Source: CAZVUW01 sp964629825 (GTDB lineage Bacteria > Actinomycetota > Nitriliruptoria > Euzebyales > Egibacteraceae). From it: a stretch of DNA of 55,033 nt. The position numbers and the translations under genes are program-made. Shown piece after piece: positions 23,375 through 32,386 of the stretch. The DNA is taken from assembly GCA_964629825.1 (NCBI GenBank), contig CAZVUW010000009.1, forward strand, positions 1 through 55,033. The letters are read 5' to 3'. The notes beneath the pieces were generated by a model. That model was not told the DNA's origin, made no database searches, and saw only the letters and a list, made by a program, of their open reading frames with translations. How positions within the stretch are numbered: position 1 is the first letter of the stretch; the number at the start of each line of letters is the position of its first letter.

Positions 23375-25013
23375 TCACTCCGTGAACGGCGAGCAGACGC
23401 AACCGCCCGTGTCCGAGCCGGTGGCCGTGTCGGAGAACGACGACGCCTTCGACGGGCACGCGCCTTCTGTGGTGATCGACGACGTCCACCTCACCTACCG
23501 GGTCTACGAGGACGTCAAGCCGACGCTGCGCAAGCTCGTCGCCCGAGGGTTCAAGCCGCGTCCCTACCGCGCTATCGAGGCGGTCCGCGGCGTCAGCCTC
23601 ACCGCCTATCCCGGCGATGCCGTCGCAATCGTGGGGGCGAACGGGTCGGGCAAGAGCACGCTGCTGAAGGTCGTCGCCGGGCTGATCCCGCCGACCAAGG
23701 GGGCCGTGTACGCGGGCTCTGTGCCCGTCCTTCTCGGCGTGAACGCCGCGCTTCAGCCCGAGCTCTCGGGCCGCCGCAACATCATCCTCGGCGGTACCGC
23801 TCTGGGGCTGTCGCGCAAAGAGGTGGACCAGCGCATCGATGAGATCATCGAGTTCTCCGAGCTGGGCGACTTCATCGACATGCCGCTGCGGGCGTACTCC
23901 TCTGGCATGAGAGCACGACTGCAGTTCTCCATCGCCACCGCCGTGCATCCGGACGTCCTGCTCATCGACGAGTCGCTGGCGGTGGGCGACGCAGCATTCC
24001 GTCGCAAGTGCGAGATCCGCATCCAAGAGATGCTGGGCGCGGCGGGCACCGTGTTCCTGGTCAGCCACAGCCTCGGAATCGTCAGGGAGCTGTGCTCTCG
24101 GACCGTGTGGATGGACCACGGGGCCGTCTTGGCGGACGGCCCGACGGAGGAGGTGCTCCCCCGCTACGAGGAAGCCATGGGTGTCCCAGCGGAGCGGATC
24201 CGCAAGCCGGGCGCCGCCCCTGCAAAGCGGGAGGAGCCGAAGCCTGCGGCCGAGGGGACGGTGGAGCAGCCCCCTCCGCTGCCCCTGCTCGGCGATCCGG
24301 ACGAGCTGCTGTACGTCGCCACGCCACCACGCGGGGGTGCCGTCCCACTGGCGCGTGCGCTGAACCGCGATCCTGACCTGGCGGTGTTCCGTCTGCCGGG
24401 GCTGGCCAACGACCGCTTCGAGGTTCGCGCCGATGACAAGGAGCGCTGGGACGGCCGCAACGTGGACCTCGTCGGCTTCGCCCGTGAGCACGCAGGTCCC
24501 CGTCTTCTCGCTCGATTCCGCGAGGAGCTGCAGCCCGAGCTGCTGCGCCACGTCCGCCAGGTTGGGGTCGCTGAGAACACCCATGACGGCTGGCGCCGCT
24601 ATCTGCGTCAGTTCCCCAAGCTGCGGGCCGTGATCGTGGCGCGAGATCCCCGAGACGTGTACCTGGAGCTGACCCGCGCGGTTGCCGAGGACCCCCGGTT
24701 GTGGGTGGGGCCTCTCACGGTTCAGTCCTTCGCAAACCGCGCCGTACCGCAGTACCAGCACCTTCAGGAGATCGAGGAGTCGGTTCCGACGCTGCGGGTC
24801 TCCTACGACGAGCTCCTCACCGCGCCGGGCGAGGTCGTTCGCGCGGTGCGTGAGCTGGTGGGCATGCCAGGGCCGGCCCCGGACGGGATCCAGATCGCCG
24901 CCGAAGCTCAGCGCTCATGGCGAGAGGAGACGGACGCGCAGCTCCGTGACGAGCTCGAGATGATCGGGCGCCTGTTCGCTGGAGTCATCGAGGACTGGGG
25001 CTTCGACCAGTGA
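23358..25013 (+). CDS. wzt: Wzt-type ABC ATPase fused to a sulfotransferase-like domain
   Basis: 551 residues. Residues 35-285 are a Wzt/TagH ATPase: Walker A GANGSGKST with K99, the signature YSSGMRARLQFSIA, Walker B VLLIDESLAVGD and switch LVSHSLGIV. A Pro/Glu-rich linker (about 286-312) leads to a domain (about 315-551) that is not the usual Wzt carbohydrate-binding module. It resembles PAPS sulfotransferases: YVATPPRGG (319-327) in place of the 5'-phosphosulfate loop, ARDPRDVYLELTRA (428 on) at the 3'-phosphate site, and RVSYDELLTAPGEVVRAVRELVG near the C-terminus. The loop is atypical (PRGG-A for PRSGT-T), so activity is uncertain. The start could also be GTG 23346 or GTG 23382. The stop overlaps the next gene's GTG (GTGA). 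Confidence 0.85.
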   Translation: MGAATDHSVNGEQTQPPVSEPVAVSENDDAFDGHAPSVVIDDVHLTYRVYEDVKPTLRKLVARGFKPRPYRAIEAVRGVSLTAYPGDAVAIVGANGSGKSTLLKVVAGLIPPTKGAVYAGSVPVLLGVNAALQPELSGRRNIILGGTALGLSRKEVDQRIDEIIEFSELGDFIDMPLRAYSSGMRARLQFSIATAVHPDVLLIDESLAVGDAAFRRKCEIRIQEMLGAAGTVFLVSHSLGIVRELCSRTVWMDHGAVLADGPTEEVLPRYEEAMGVPAERIRKPGAAPAKREEPKPAAEGTVEQPPPLPLLGDPDELLYVATPPRGGAVPLARALNRDPDLAVFRLPGLANDRFEVRADDKERWDGRNVDLVGFAREHAGPRLLARFREELQPELLRHVRQVGVAENTHDGWRRYLRQFPKLRAVIVARDPRDVYLELTRAVAEDPRLWVGPLTVQSFANRAVPQYQHLQEIEESVPTLRVSYDELLTAPGEVVRAVRELVGMPGPAPDGIQIAAEAQRSWREETDAQLRDELEMIGRLFAGVIEDWGFDQ

Positions 25014-28000
25014 GCGACCACAACGACCTGGTCGAGCATCTCCGCCGGCTCGAGACGGCGCTGGTCGCAAACGAGCGGAGGCGGTTGGAGCTCGAAGGAC
25101 AGCTCCGCGCCACCGACTCCGAGCGAGTCGAGGCGCAGGAGCGTGTGCATGCGCTGCAGGGTGAAGTCGAGGAGCTGACCGACCTGTTGCGCAAGCTGCG
25201 GCGCGAGGTCTCGTCGCTCCTTGAGTCCAATCGCTGGCGGCTCGGAAGCCGCATCGGCGACACCATCGAGCGCGTTGCTCGCAAGCCGGGTAGAGAGAAG
25301 GCGACCGAGCGCATCGACCGTCTTTTCGAGCGCTTCGACCGCCTGGGTGAGGCCAAGGTCTCCACGCCGTCGCCTGAGGTGTCTCAGAGCGAGGACGACC
25401 ATCGTTGGGGGTTGTCTGCCGAGGCCGACATGGCCCACCGGCTGAGCCTCTACCAGCGCTACGTAGCGGAGATCGAGGAGCCGCCCGCGAAGGTTGAGGA
25501 CCCGCCGACGGTCCGAGCGGTCGTGCTTGCGAAGTGGGGAGATGTCGACTCTCCGGGGACGCTCCCCGGAGTCATGCGGTCCGTACGTTCGGCAATGGCC
25601 GCCGGTGCTGGAGCGACGGTGATCGTTCCCGCTGCGGCTTCTGCGCTCCGCCGCGGCCTGCCGTCTGGGATGGACCTGGTAATCCAAGAGCCCTCGACTC
25701 TTCTGGGCGAGGTGCTTGCGCGGACGGCGAAGGGGTGGGACGAGGACTTCACCGTCTTCCTGGCGCCGGGCGACACGCTTTCCGGCGACCTGCGCGATGG
25801 TGTCGCGCCAGCGCTGGTCGATGCCTCCCCTGCCGCGATCGTGGTCGATGACGATCGGATGCACGCCGATGGCCGCCGAGACGATCCCCGGCTGAAGCCG
25901 GGATTTCAGCCCGACCTGCTTCTCGAGCACGACTACATCGGCAACGGCGCCCTGGTTTCGACCGATGTCCTGCGGGGTCTGACTGAACCGCTCGAGGAGA
26001 GCCGCGACCTCGTGCGGGGGATTCTCCTGAGCCTCCATGAGCATGGCCGCACGATCGCCAAGGTGGATGCGGTGCTTCTCCACCGGGCCGCCGCGGCCGA
26101 TGACTGCCGGGCGGCACCCGCCGACCAGCTCCGCTTCGTAGAGCAGAGGCTGGATCGTCGCGGCCTGACGCAACGTGCGGACATCAAGGTCAGGCCGACC
26201 GGCGTCCGAGTCCGCTTCCGCGTGCCGGACGAGCCGCTGGTGTCGATCATCATCCCGTTCCGTGACCGGGTCGACCTGCTGCGCGATTGCCTGGACAGCA
26301 TCCGACGGCTGACGACCTACCCGCGCTACGAGCTGGTGCTCGTCGACAACGGCAGCACAGAGCCGGAGACGGCCGAGTACCTCCGCGGTCTGGCCGGTGA
26401 CGAGCGGATCCGGGTTCTGCGCGACGACGGCCCCTTCAACTACTCGCGAATCAACAACGAGGCCGCAGCGCAGGCGCGCGGTCGCTTCCTGGTGTTCCTC
26501 AACAACGACACCCGGGTGCTGTCTCCGGAGTGGCTCGAGGACCTCACCGGCCTGGCTGACCTCGACGGCGTCGGCACGGTCGGGGCGCATCTGCACTTCG
26601 GGGACGGGCGCATTCAGCACGCGGGCGTCGTCATCGGTGTCCAGGGGTTCGCGACGCACCTCTTCGCGGGCGCGCACGCACCCTTCCTCCCGGCGGAGAT
26701 GATCGAGCACACCCGCAACTGCTCGGCGGTGACAGGCGCGTGCATGGCTGTGCGCGCCGACCGCTTCCGCGACGTCGGCGGCTTCGACGAGGAGTTCATC
26801 GTCACCGGGAGCGACGTGGAGCTGGGACTGCGCTTCCTCCGCAACGGCTACCGCAACGTCGTCACGCCCCGGGTGCGGTTATTCCACTACGAGAAGCAGT
26901 CGCGCGCAGGCATCGCTGTCAACCCGATCGACGTCCGCCGCTCCCTGCGCCTCTACCAGCCCTACCTGCGCGAGGGCGACCCGTTCTGGAACCGTGCCCT
27001 CTCCCGGCGCTCGCCGCTCATGCTGCCCCGGACGGGTCCGGAGCCTAGCTACCTCGACTTCCTCGAAGAGGTGAACGACCGGCTGGAGACCACGGCGCGC
27101 ACGGCAGGAGACCGAGCGATTGCCAAGTACCTGGCCCGTTGGGATGCCTCAGCTCGGGACCTGGCCGGGAACGCCGCCGTCCTTGCGGCCGCGCCGGGCC
27201 GGCGACCGATAGCGCTGCGATCGGCGACGTGGTTCGTCCCCACCTTCGACAACGCCTACCGCGGCGGGATTCACACCATCCTGCGGGTCGCCGACTTCTT
27301 CAGCCGCGAGCATGGGACTCTGAACCGCATCGTCTTGTACGACCGCTATGCGATCGACCTCGACCGGATCGAAGGGCTGATCCGGCAGGCGTTCCCCACG
27401 CTGCGGATGGAGCTGCACACCCTGGCCCCCGGGGATGACGAGGCAAGTCTTCCGTCCAGCGACGTGGGCATCTGCACCCTGTGGAACTCGGCGTATCACC
27501 TGCTCCGCTACAACCAGTGCGGGGCGAAGTTCTACTTCGTCCAGGACTACGAGCCCGTGTTCCACAGCGGCAACGCGCTGGCCGGGCTCGTCGAGCAGAC
27601 CTACCGCTTCGGCTTCCCCGGAATCGCCAACACCGAGGGGGTCGCCGAGGCCTACCGCGCCTACGGCAACGAGGCGCTCGCCTTCACACCGGGCGTGGAC
27701 CGCAACCTCTACCACCCTGCCGAGCGCTCCCGGAGCGGCAGCCCCGTCCGCATCGTGTTCTACGGGCGCCCGCGCAACGCGCGCAACGGCTTCGAGCTGG
27801 GCGCGCAGGCACTCCGGCAGATCAAGCAGCGCTACGGCAACGCGGTAGAGATCGTCTCGGCCGGAGGGGTCTTCAACCCGTCCGAGCACGGGCTCGACGG
27901 GGTGCTTGACAACCTCGGCGTGCTTCCGAACAGCGCAGAGGTTGCCGAGCTGTACCGCGGCTGCGACATCGGCCTGGTGTTCATGTACTCGAAGCACCCC

Positions 28001-28267
28001 TCCTACCAGCCGCTTGAGTACATGGCGTCCGGCTGCGCGACGGTCACGAACTTCAACGAGGCGAACCTGTGGCTGCTGGAGGACCGCCGCAACTGCCTCC
28101 TGGCGATGCCTACGGTGAGCGGAGTGGTCGACGCGATCTCCGCGCTGATCGAGGATCCGGCGCTGCGACAGCACATCGTCAAGGGCGGTCTGGGGACCGT
28201 CGCAGAGCTCGATTGGGAGCCGCAGCTGCGTCGCATCTCCCGGTTCGTGAGGGAGGGCGCCGCCTGA
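25010..28267 (+). CDS. Large GT2/WsaF-like bifunctional glycosyltransferase with coiled coil
   Basis: 1,085 residues. A coiled coil (about 5-72) ends in SNRWRLGSRIG. A second region (about 145-400) looks like a GT2 remnant or linker domain. A complete GT2 domain (about 405-690) has VSIIIPFRDRVDLL, LVDNGST, FNYSRINNEAA, LNNDTRVL and TGACMAVRADRFRDVGGFDE. The C-terminal GT-B domain (about 740-1085) contains RGGIHTILRVADFF, KFYFVQDYEPVFH and TPGVDRNLYHP, which match the WsaF rhamnosyltransferase group, and the donor motif EYMASGCATV. It probably builds two linkages, perhaps rhamnosyl. It is co-translated with the exporter ATPase, so glycan elongation and export are made together. Confidence 0.88.
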   Translation: MSDHNDLVEHLRRLETALVANERRRLELEGQLRATDSERVEAQERVHALQGEVEELTDLLRKLRREVSSLLESNRWRLGSRIGDTIERVARKPGREKATERIDRLFERFDRLGEAKVSTPSPEVSQSEDDHRWGLSAEADMAHRLSLYQRYVAEIEEPPAKVEDPPTVRAVVLAKWGDVDSPGTLPGVMRSVRSAMAAGAGATVIVPAAASALRRGLPSGMDLVIQEPSTLLGEVLARTAKGWDEDFTVFLAPGDTLSGDLRDGVAPALVDASPAAIVVDDDRMHADGRRDDPRLKPGFQPDLLLEHDYIGNGALVSTDVLRGLTEPLEESRDLVRGILLSLHEHGRTIAKVDAVLLHRAAAADDCRAAPADQLRFVEQRLDRRGLTQRADIKVRPTGVRVRFRVPDEPLVSIIIPFRDRVDLLRDCLDSIRRLTTYPRYELVLVDNGSTEPETAEYLRGLAGDERIRVLRDDGPFNYSRINNEAAAQARGRFLVFLNNDTRVLSPEWLEDLTGLADLDGVGTVGAHLHFGDGRIQHAGVVIGVQGFATHLFAGAHAPFLPAEMIEHTRNCSAVTGACMAVRADRFRDVGGFDEEFIVTGSDVELGLRFLRNGYRNVVTPRVRLFHYEKQSRAGIAVNPIDVRRSLRLYQPYLREGDPFWNRALSRRSPLMLPRTGPEPSYLDFLEEVNDRLETTARTAGDRAIAKYLARWDASARDLAGNAAVLAAAPGRRPIALRSATWFVPTFDNAYRGGIHTILRVADFFSREHGTLNRIVLYDRYAIDLDRIEGLIRQAFPTLRMELHTLAPGDDEASLPSSDVGICTLWNSAYHLLRYNQCGAKFYFVQDYEPVFHSGNALAGLVEQTYRFGFPGIANTEGVAEAYRAYGNEALAFTPGVDRNLYHPAERSRSGSPVRIVFYGRPRNARNGFELGAQALRQIKQRYGNAVEIVSAGGVFNPSEHGLDGVLDNLGVLPNSAEVAELYRGCDIGLVFMYSKHPSYQPLEYMASGCATVTNFNEANLWLLEDRRNCLLAMPTVSGVVDAISALIEDPALRQHIVKGGLGTVAELDWEPQLRRISRFVREGAA

Positions 28268-28268
28268 C

Positions 28269-29096
28269 ATGGCCGTTCCGAACGTGGACGTCATCATCCC
28301 GGTCTACAACTCCCTGCACGTCGTGCGACCGTGTGTCGAGAGCGTCCTCCGCGGCAGCAGCGACTACCGGCTGCTGCTGGTCGACGACGGTTCGGACCGT
28401 CACACGGCCGCCCAGCTCGCGGAGTGGGCGACGGCCTCGCCGCAGGTAGAGCTGCTCACGAACCCCCGCAACCTCGGGTTCGTGCGCACCTGCAACCGCG
28501 CCTTCGCCTCAACCGAAGGCGAGATCGTGGTCGTGCTCAACAGCGACACGGCGGTTCCGCCGGGTTGGCTCGACAAGGTCAGGGCCTGCTTCGCCAGCGA
28601 TCCCCGAATCGGTGTCGCCAGCCCGGTGAGCAACTTCGCACCGCACATGCGTGTGGATCCGCTCCCAGGCAGCGACTACCTCCAGATGGCCGCCGTGATT
28701 GAGTCGCTCGGCCCGGCGACATACCCCGACATCACCACGCCCGAGGGCTTCTGCTTCGCCATCAGTCGACGCTGCCTTGACCTTCTCGAGGGCTTCGATG
28801 AGGTGTTCGACGATGGCTACGGGGAGGAGTCGGACTTCTCGATGCGCGCCAACTACCACGGGTTCCGCACAGTCCTGATCGATGATCTGTACGTCTTCCA
28901 CCGCGGTAGGGCGACCTTCGGAGTCGAGCTGCGAGACCGTCTCTACAACCGGAACAAGAAGGTCTTCCATGATCGATGGGGCCAGCGCTACCCGCAGGAC
29001 TTCCAGGCCTTCATGACACGTGACCCCCTGGCGCGAGTGCGGGAGGGCCTGAACGGCCTCCGGAGCCCCGAGCTGGAGCCGGTCTACCGCCGATGA
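28269..29096 (+). CDS. GT2-family glycosyltransferase
   Basis: 275 residues, starting 1 nt after the previous stop. Motifs: VDVIIPVYNSLHVVRPCVES, LLLVDDGSDRHT, NPRNLGFVRTCNRAF, VVLNSDT and an EGFCFAISRRCLDLLEGFDE segment with a YGEESDFSMRA acidic cluster for the acceptor base. A single GT-A domain without membrane helices is seen. It overlaps the next gene by 4 bp (ATGA). Its donor is unknown. Confidence 0.9.
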   Translation: MAVPNVDVIIPVYNSLHVVRPCVESVLRGSSDYRLLLVDDGSDRHTAAQLAEWATASPQVELLTNPRNLGFVRTCNRAFASTEGEIVVVLNSDTAVPPGWLDKVRACFASDPRIGVASPVSNFAPHMRVDPLPGSDYLQMAAVIESLGPATYPDITTPEGFCFAISRRCLDLLEGFDEVFDDGYGEESDFSMRANYHGFRTVLIDDLYVFHRGRATFGVELRDRLYNRNKKVFHDRWGQRYPQDFQAFMTRDPLARVREGLNGLRSPELEPVYRR

Positions 29097-30202
29097 GCAT
29101 CTCCGCGCCACGCCTGCTGCCAGCGTCCGATCCCGCCATCGTCTGGCGGGCGCCTGAACATCTCAGGATCTGCTGCGTCCTGCCCACGATGAACCCGTAC
29201 GGCGGCGTCATCTCGGTGGTCAACATCGCCGAGCAGTGGCTCGAGCTGGGCCATCAGGTGACGATCGTGTGCCTGTCGCGCGGTCTCCCCGATCTGCTCT
29301 CGTCGCGCATCGAGCCGCTGCACATCCGCGACTGGTCGCGCATCCCTGAGCTGGTCGAGGGCGACTTCGACGTTCTCCTGGCAACCTCATGGGAGACCGT
29401 CGCTCCGGTCACGGAGATGGCCAGGCGGCGCCCCGGCAGCGTGCCGTTCTACTTCGTGCAGGACATCGAGAGCCGCCTCATCCCCGCGTCCGAGCCAGAG
29501 CGGCAGCGTGCGGCAGATGCCACCTATGCGGCCATCGAACACCGCGTGGTCAAGACCGCATACCTTCAGCGCGAGCTGGCCGCGCTGGGGTACGCCGCCG
29601 AGCGGATCACGCCAGGGATGAACCTCGACATGTTCTATCCGCGCGATGTTGCGCCCTCGGCACCGCGGATCCTGGCGATGGCCAGACCCGATGCGCCGCA
29701 GGATCACCGCGGCTACTCGGTGCTGGTAGACGTCTGCGCACGCCTCGCGTCGCGACGCCCTGAGGTGGAGCTGGCGCTCTTCGGCGCACGCGAGCTGCCG
29801 CCCCTGCCGTTCCCGCACACGAACCTCGGACTGGTGCCCCCCGCGAAGCTGCCGGAGCTGTACTCCGCAGCGACCGTCTACCTGGACGTCAGCCGCCAGC
29901 ACGGCTTTGGGCGCACCGGCGTGGAGGCGATGGCCTGCGGGACGCCCTGCGTCCTCTCGGACAGCGGTGGGATCTCGGACTACGCCATGGACGGCGAGAA
30001 CGCCCTGGTCGTGCCCGTCGCCGATGTAGATGCGACGGTGGCTGCGGTCGAGCGGCTGCTCGACGATCCGACGCTCGCCGAGCGGCTGCGCGAACGCGGT
30101 CTCGCCACCGTCCGCTCCTTCACCGACCGCGCCGCCGCCGAGGAGCTGCTGACGCTGTTCGAAGAGGCGCTCCACGCGCAGCGCTCCAGCGCCCAGGCCT
30201 GA
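29093..30202 (+). CDS. GT4/WsaF-like glycosyltransferase
   Basis: 369 residues. A GT-B fold with NPYGGVISVVNIAEQWL near the N-terminus, the subgroup marker FYFVQDIESRL, ITPGMNLDMFYPRD, and the donor site QHGFGRTGVEAMACGTPCVLS with a YAMDGENALVVPV segment. It is closely similar in layout to the C-terminal halves of the genes at 14906 and 25010, so the locus encodes three related WsaF-like transferases. Last gene of the exporter operon (22520 onward); it converges on the gene at 30220 with a 17-bp gap. Confidence 0.9.
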   Translation: MSISAPRLLPASDPAIVWRAPEHLRICCVLPTMNPYGGVISVVNIAEQWLELGHQVTIVCLSRGLPDLLSSRIEPLHIRDWSRIPELVEGDFDVLLATSWETVAPVTEMARRRPGSVPFYFVQDIESRLIPASEPERQRAADATYAAIEHRVVKTAYLQRELAALGYAAERITPGMNLDMFYPRDVAPSAPRILAMARPDAPQDHRGYSVLVDVCARLASRRPEVELALFGARELPPLPFPHTNLGLVPPAKLPELYSAATVYLDVSRQHGFGRTGVEAMACGTPCVLSDSGGISDYAMDGENALVVPVADVDATVAAVERLLDDPTLAERLRERGLATVRSFTDRAAAEELLTLFEEALHAQRSSAQA

Positions 30203-30219
30203 CCTCCGGCCGCCAGGCT

Positions 30220-32292
30220 TCAGGCGCCAGACGGCTTCGCGGCGGCCTCGCGCGCTGCCTGGAGCGCCATGATGTTGGTCCACTCCTCCGACGTGCGCAT
30301 CGCCTTGAACAGGTTGGCGTCGGTGTCGCGGAGGTCGTACGTGGCGCGCTGGTGAAAGTGGTACAGCTTCGACTCCGCGGTGTAGATGATCCGCAGGCCG
30401 GCATGGGACCGCACCGCATCGCAGTAGACGCGGTCGGAGCGATAATGCGGCGCGTTGACGTGATCGAGCGGGCCGCAGAGATCGAGCGCCTTACGTGTCA
30501 CAAGCACGCAGAAGAAGGGCGCGTAGGTCAGCTCAACCCAGCCGCGAGCGACGTCAAAGTTCGGATCGATAACGTTGCGGTGGTGCGCGCTGAGATTGCT
30601 GTCGCACTCCCGGGTCGGATCAGATCCGGGCACGTGCGTCCTGATGGTGGATGTGTCGGGTGGCAGCACCTGGCGCGGCGCCACGATCCCTACGTCATCG
30701 CGCTCCACCGTGACGCGTTGCAGCCCCTCCAGCCAGCCAGGCGTGGCGAGGGCGTCGTTGTTCATGATCACGATGTCATGCTCGGGATGGGCCAGCGCGA
30801 TGCCCTGGTTGACCGCATAGGTGAAGCCGTAGTTGACGTCGTTGCGAACCACCGTGACGCCGTCCTGCCCGTCGAGCTCGTCCAGATGCTCCTGGACCTC
30901 CTCACCGGAGGCGTTGTCGACGATCACGAGGTGCGTGCCCGGAGGTGAGAAGCGCCGAATCGAGGCGGTGCAGGCGCGTAGGAACGGCGCCGCCTCATAG
31001 CTGGGTATGACGATGGTCACCCCAGGGGCGCCGTTCACAGGCTCAGGCTGTCCGGCGTTGCAGAAGGCGATGTCAAGCAGGTCTGCCACATCGGAGCTGG
31101 CGGGGACGTCCGACAGCAGCGGCCCCAGCTCCCTGCCCTCGCGCAAGCGACGCCGGATCAGCTCGAGGTGGACGGCGCGACTCTCCCCGCGCGAGACGTT
31201 GGACGCCGATTCCGACTGGTCATACGTCGACAGGATCACCGGGACGGCGATCGGCGGGGAGGCCGCGCTGAGGCGGAGGAAGAACTCCCAGTCGACGTAG
31301 CGACGCATCCCTTCGTCCAGCAGCCCGACCTCGTCGAGGAGAGAGCGACGATGCAGCACCGAGATCATGGAGATGAAGTTGTTGTTCTCCAGAAGTCCGC
31401 GGTGAAAAGGTGCGAAGCGGATGATGTTCTGACGCTCGCTCTCACCCTCGGCGAGTGGTCTCAGCACCAGCTGCGCGGAGTATCCGAACGAAGCCCCCGC
31501 CCGCTTGAGCTCGCCGAGCAGGATGCGAACGAAGTGCTCGTCCCAGACGTCGTCGCTGTCCAGGTAGCCGACCCAGGCGCCGCGCGCGGCGCGAAGGCCG
31601 GTGTTGCGTGCGTGGGCGTTGCCGCCGTTCTCCCGGCGACGGATATAGGTGACACGCGGGTCATCGATGGCCTTCACCACGGCCTCGGTCCCGTCGAGGC
31701 TCGCGTCGTCGACGACGATGACCTCGATGTTCTCGTACGACTGCGCCAGAGCGGAACGCACAGCCTGCTCGATCACGCCTGCGCGCTCGAAGGTCGGGAT
31801 GATGATCGAGACGAGCTCGTCCTGGGGGAGATCCCTGTGCTCCTGCGCGAGCCGATCCTTGAGGTAGGCCATGTAGGCGAGGATGCGACGATCCTCCTCG
31901 CTGAAGGGTGAGCGGATCAGGTTGGGATCCGTCGTCGCCAGGGCGAGGTACTCCTCGAAGGTCCGGAAGCGGGGCTCCTTGGCCGCCTTGGGCTTAGCGC
32001 GCTTCTTTGGGGTAGGCGCTGGCGGCGAGGGGGTTCCGCTTCCCGAGCCGAGCAGCGGCAGCTGGGCCAGCGGATCATCGGCCGACACGTCCTGCACCCA
32101 GTGCCACTCGAACCCATAGCGGCGGAACAGCCCCGCGTCGGGGACCTCCACACGCCAGCCGCCCACGCACTGGTAGACCCGGCGTCCGCCGTCGATGCGG
32201 ATCAGCACCACCCCGGGAGGCGGCTCCGACGGCTTGGGCTGCTCGGGGGCGGGGGCGGCACCCGACCACCGGGGTCCACGCAGGGAGGGCAT
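30220..32292 (-). CDS. Tandem GT2-GT2 glycosyltransferase with N-terminal small module
   Basis: 690 residues from ATG 32292; AAGGAG lies 11 nt upstream, a long spacing. Residues 28-68 form a compact Gly/Trp-rich module (GGRRVYQCVGGWRVEVP, then FEWHWVQD). A Lys/Pro linker (about 80-100) follows. The first GT2 domain (about 155-400) has VSIIIPTFERAGVIEQ, VVVDDAS, GNAHARNTGLRAARG and YLDSDDVWDE. The second GT2 (about 430-660) has VTIVIPSYEAAPFL, IVDNASGEE, NYGFTYAVNQG and IMNNDALATPGWLEG. Two different transfers by one protein are likely. It is divergent from the gene at 32387, which carries a similar small module. Confidence 0.88.
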   Translation of the reverse strand: MPSLRGPRWSGAAPAPEQPKPSEPPPGVVLIRIDGGRRVYQCVGGWRVEVPDAGLFRRYGFEWHWVQDVSADDPLAQLPLLGSGSGTPSPPAPTPKKRAKPKAAKEPRFRTFEEYLALATTDPNLIRSPFSEEDRRILAYMAYLKDRLAQEHRDLPQDELVSIIIPTFERAGVIEQAVRSALAQSYENIEVIVVDDASLDGTEAVVKAIDDPRVTYIRRRENGGNAHARNTGLRAARGAWVGYLDSDDVWDEHFVRILLGELKRAGASFGYSAQLVLRPLAEGESERQNIIRFAPFHRGLLENNNFISMISVLHRRSLLDEVGLLDEGMRRYVDWEFFLRLSAASPPIAVPVILSTYDQSESASNVSRGESRAVHLELIRRRLREGRELGPLLSDVPASSDVADLLDIAFCNAGQPEPVNGAPGVTIVIPSYEAAPFLRACTASIRRFSPPGTHLVIVDNASGEEVQEHLDELDGQDGVTVVRNDVNYGFTYAVNQGIALAHPEHDIVIMNNDALATPGWLEGLQRVTVERDDVGIVAPRQVLPPDTSTIRTHVPGSDPTRECDSNLSAHHRNVIDPNFDVARGWVELTYAPFFCVLVTRKALDLCGPLDHVNAPHYRSDRVYCDAVRSHAGLRIIYTAESKLYHFHQRATYDLRDTDANLFKAMRTSEEWTNIMALQAAREAAAKPSGA

Positions 32293-32386
32293 GTCCAGCT
32301 GAGCTCCTTGGGCCGCGGGACGGCAGGTGGGGGTTCTCGGGCAGCCGGTCGTCAGCGCCGCGCGGTCGCGTCCCGTCGTGGAGGAT

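Noticed and set aside
30197..30225. GCCTGA/TCAGGC inverted repeat as a bidirectional terminator
   Set aside because: Only 6 bp of pairing with a 17-nt loop; it arises from the two facing stop codons.
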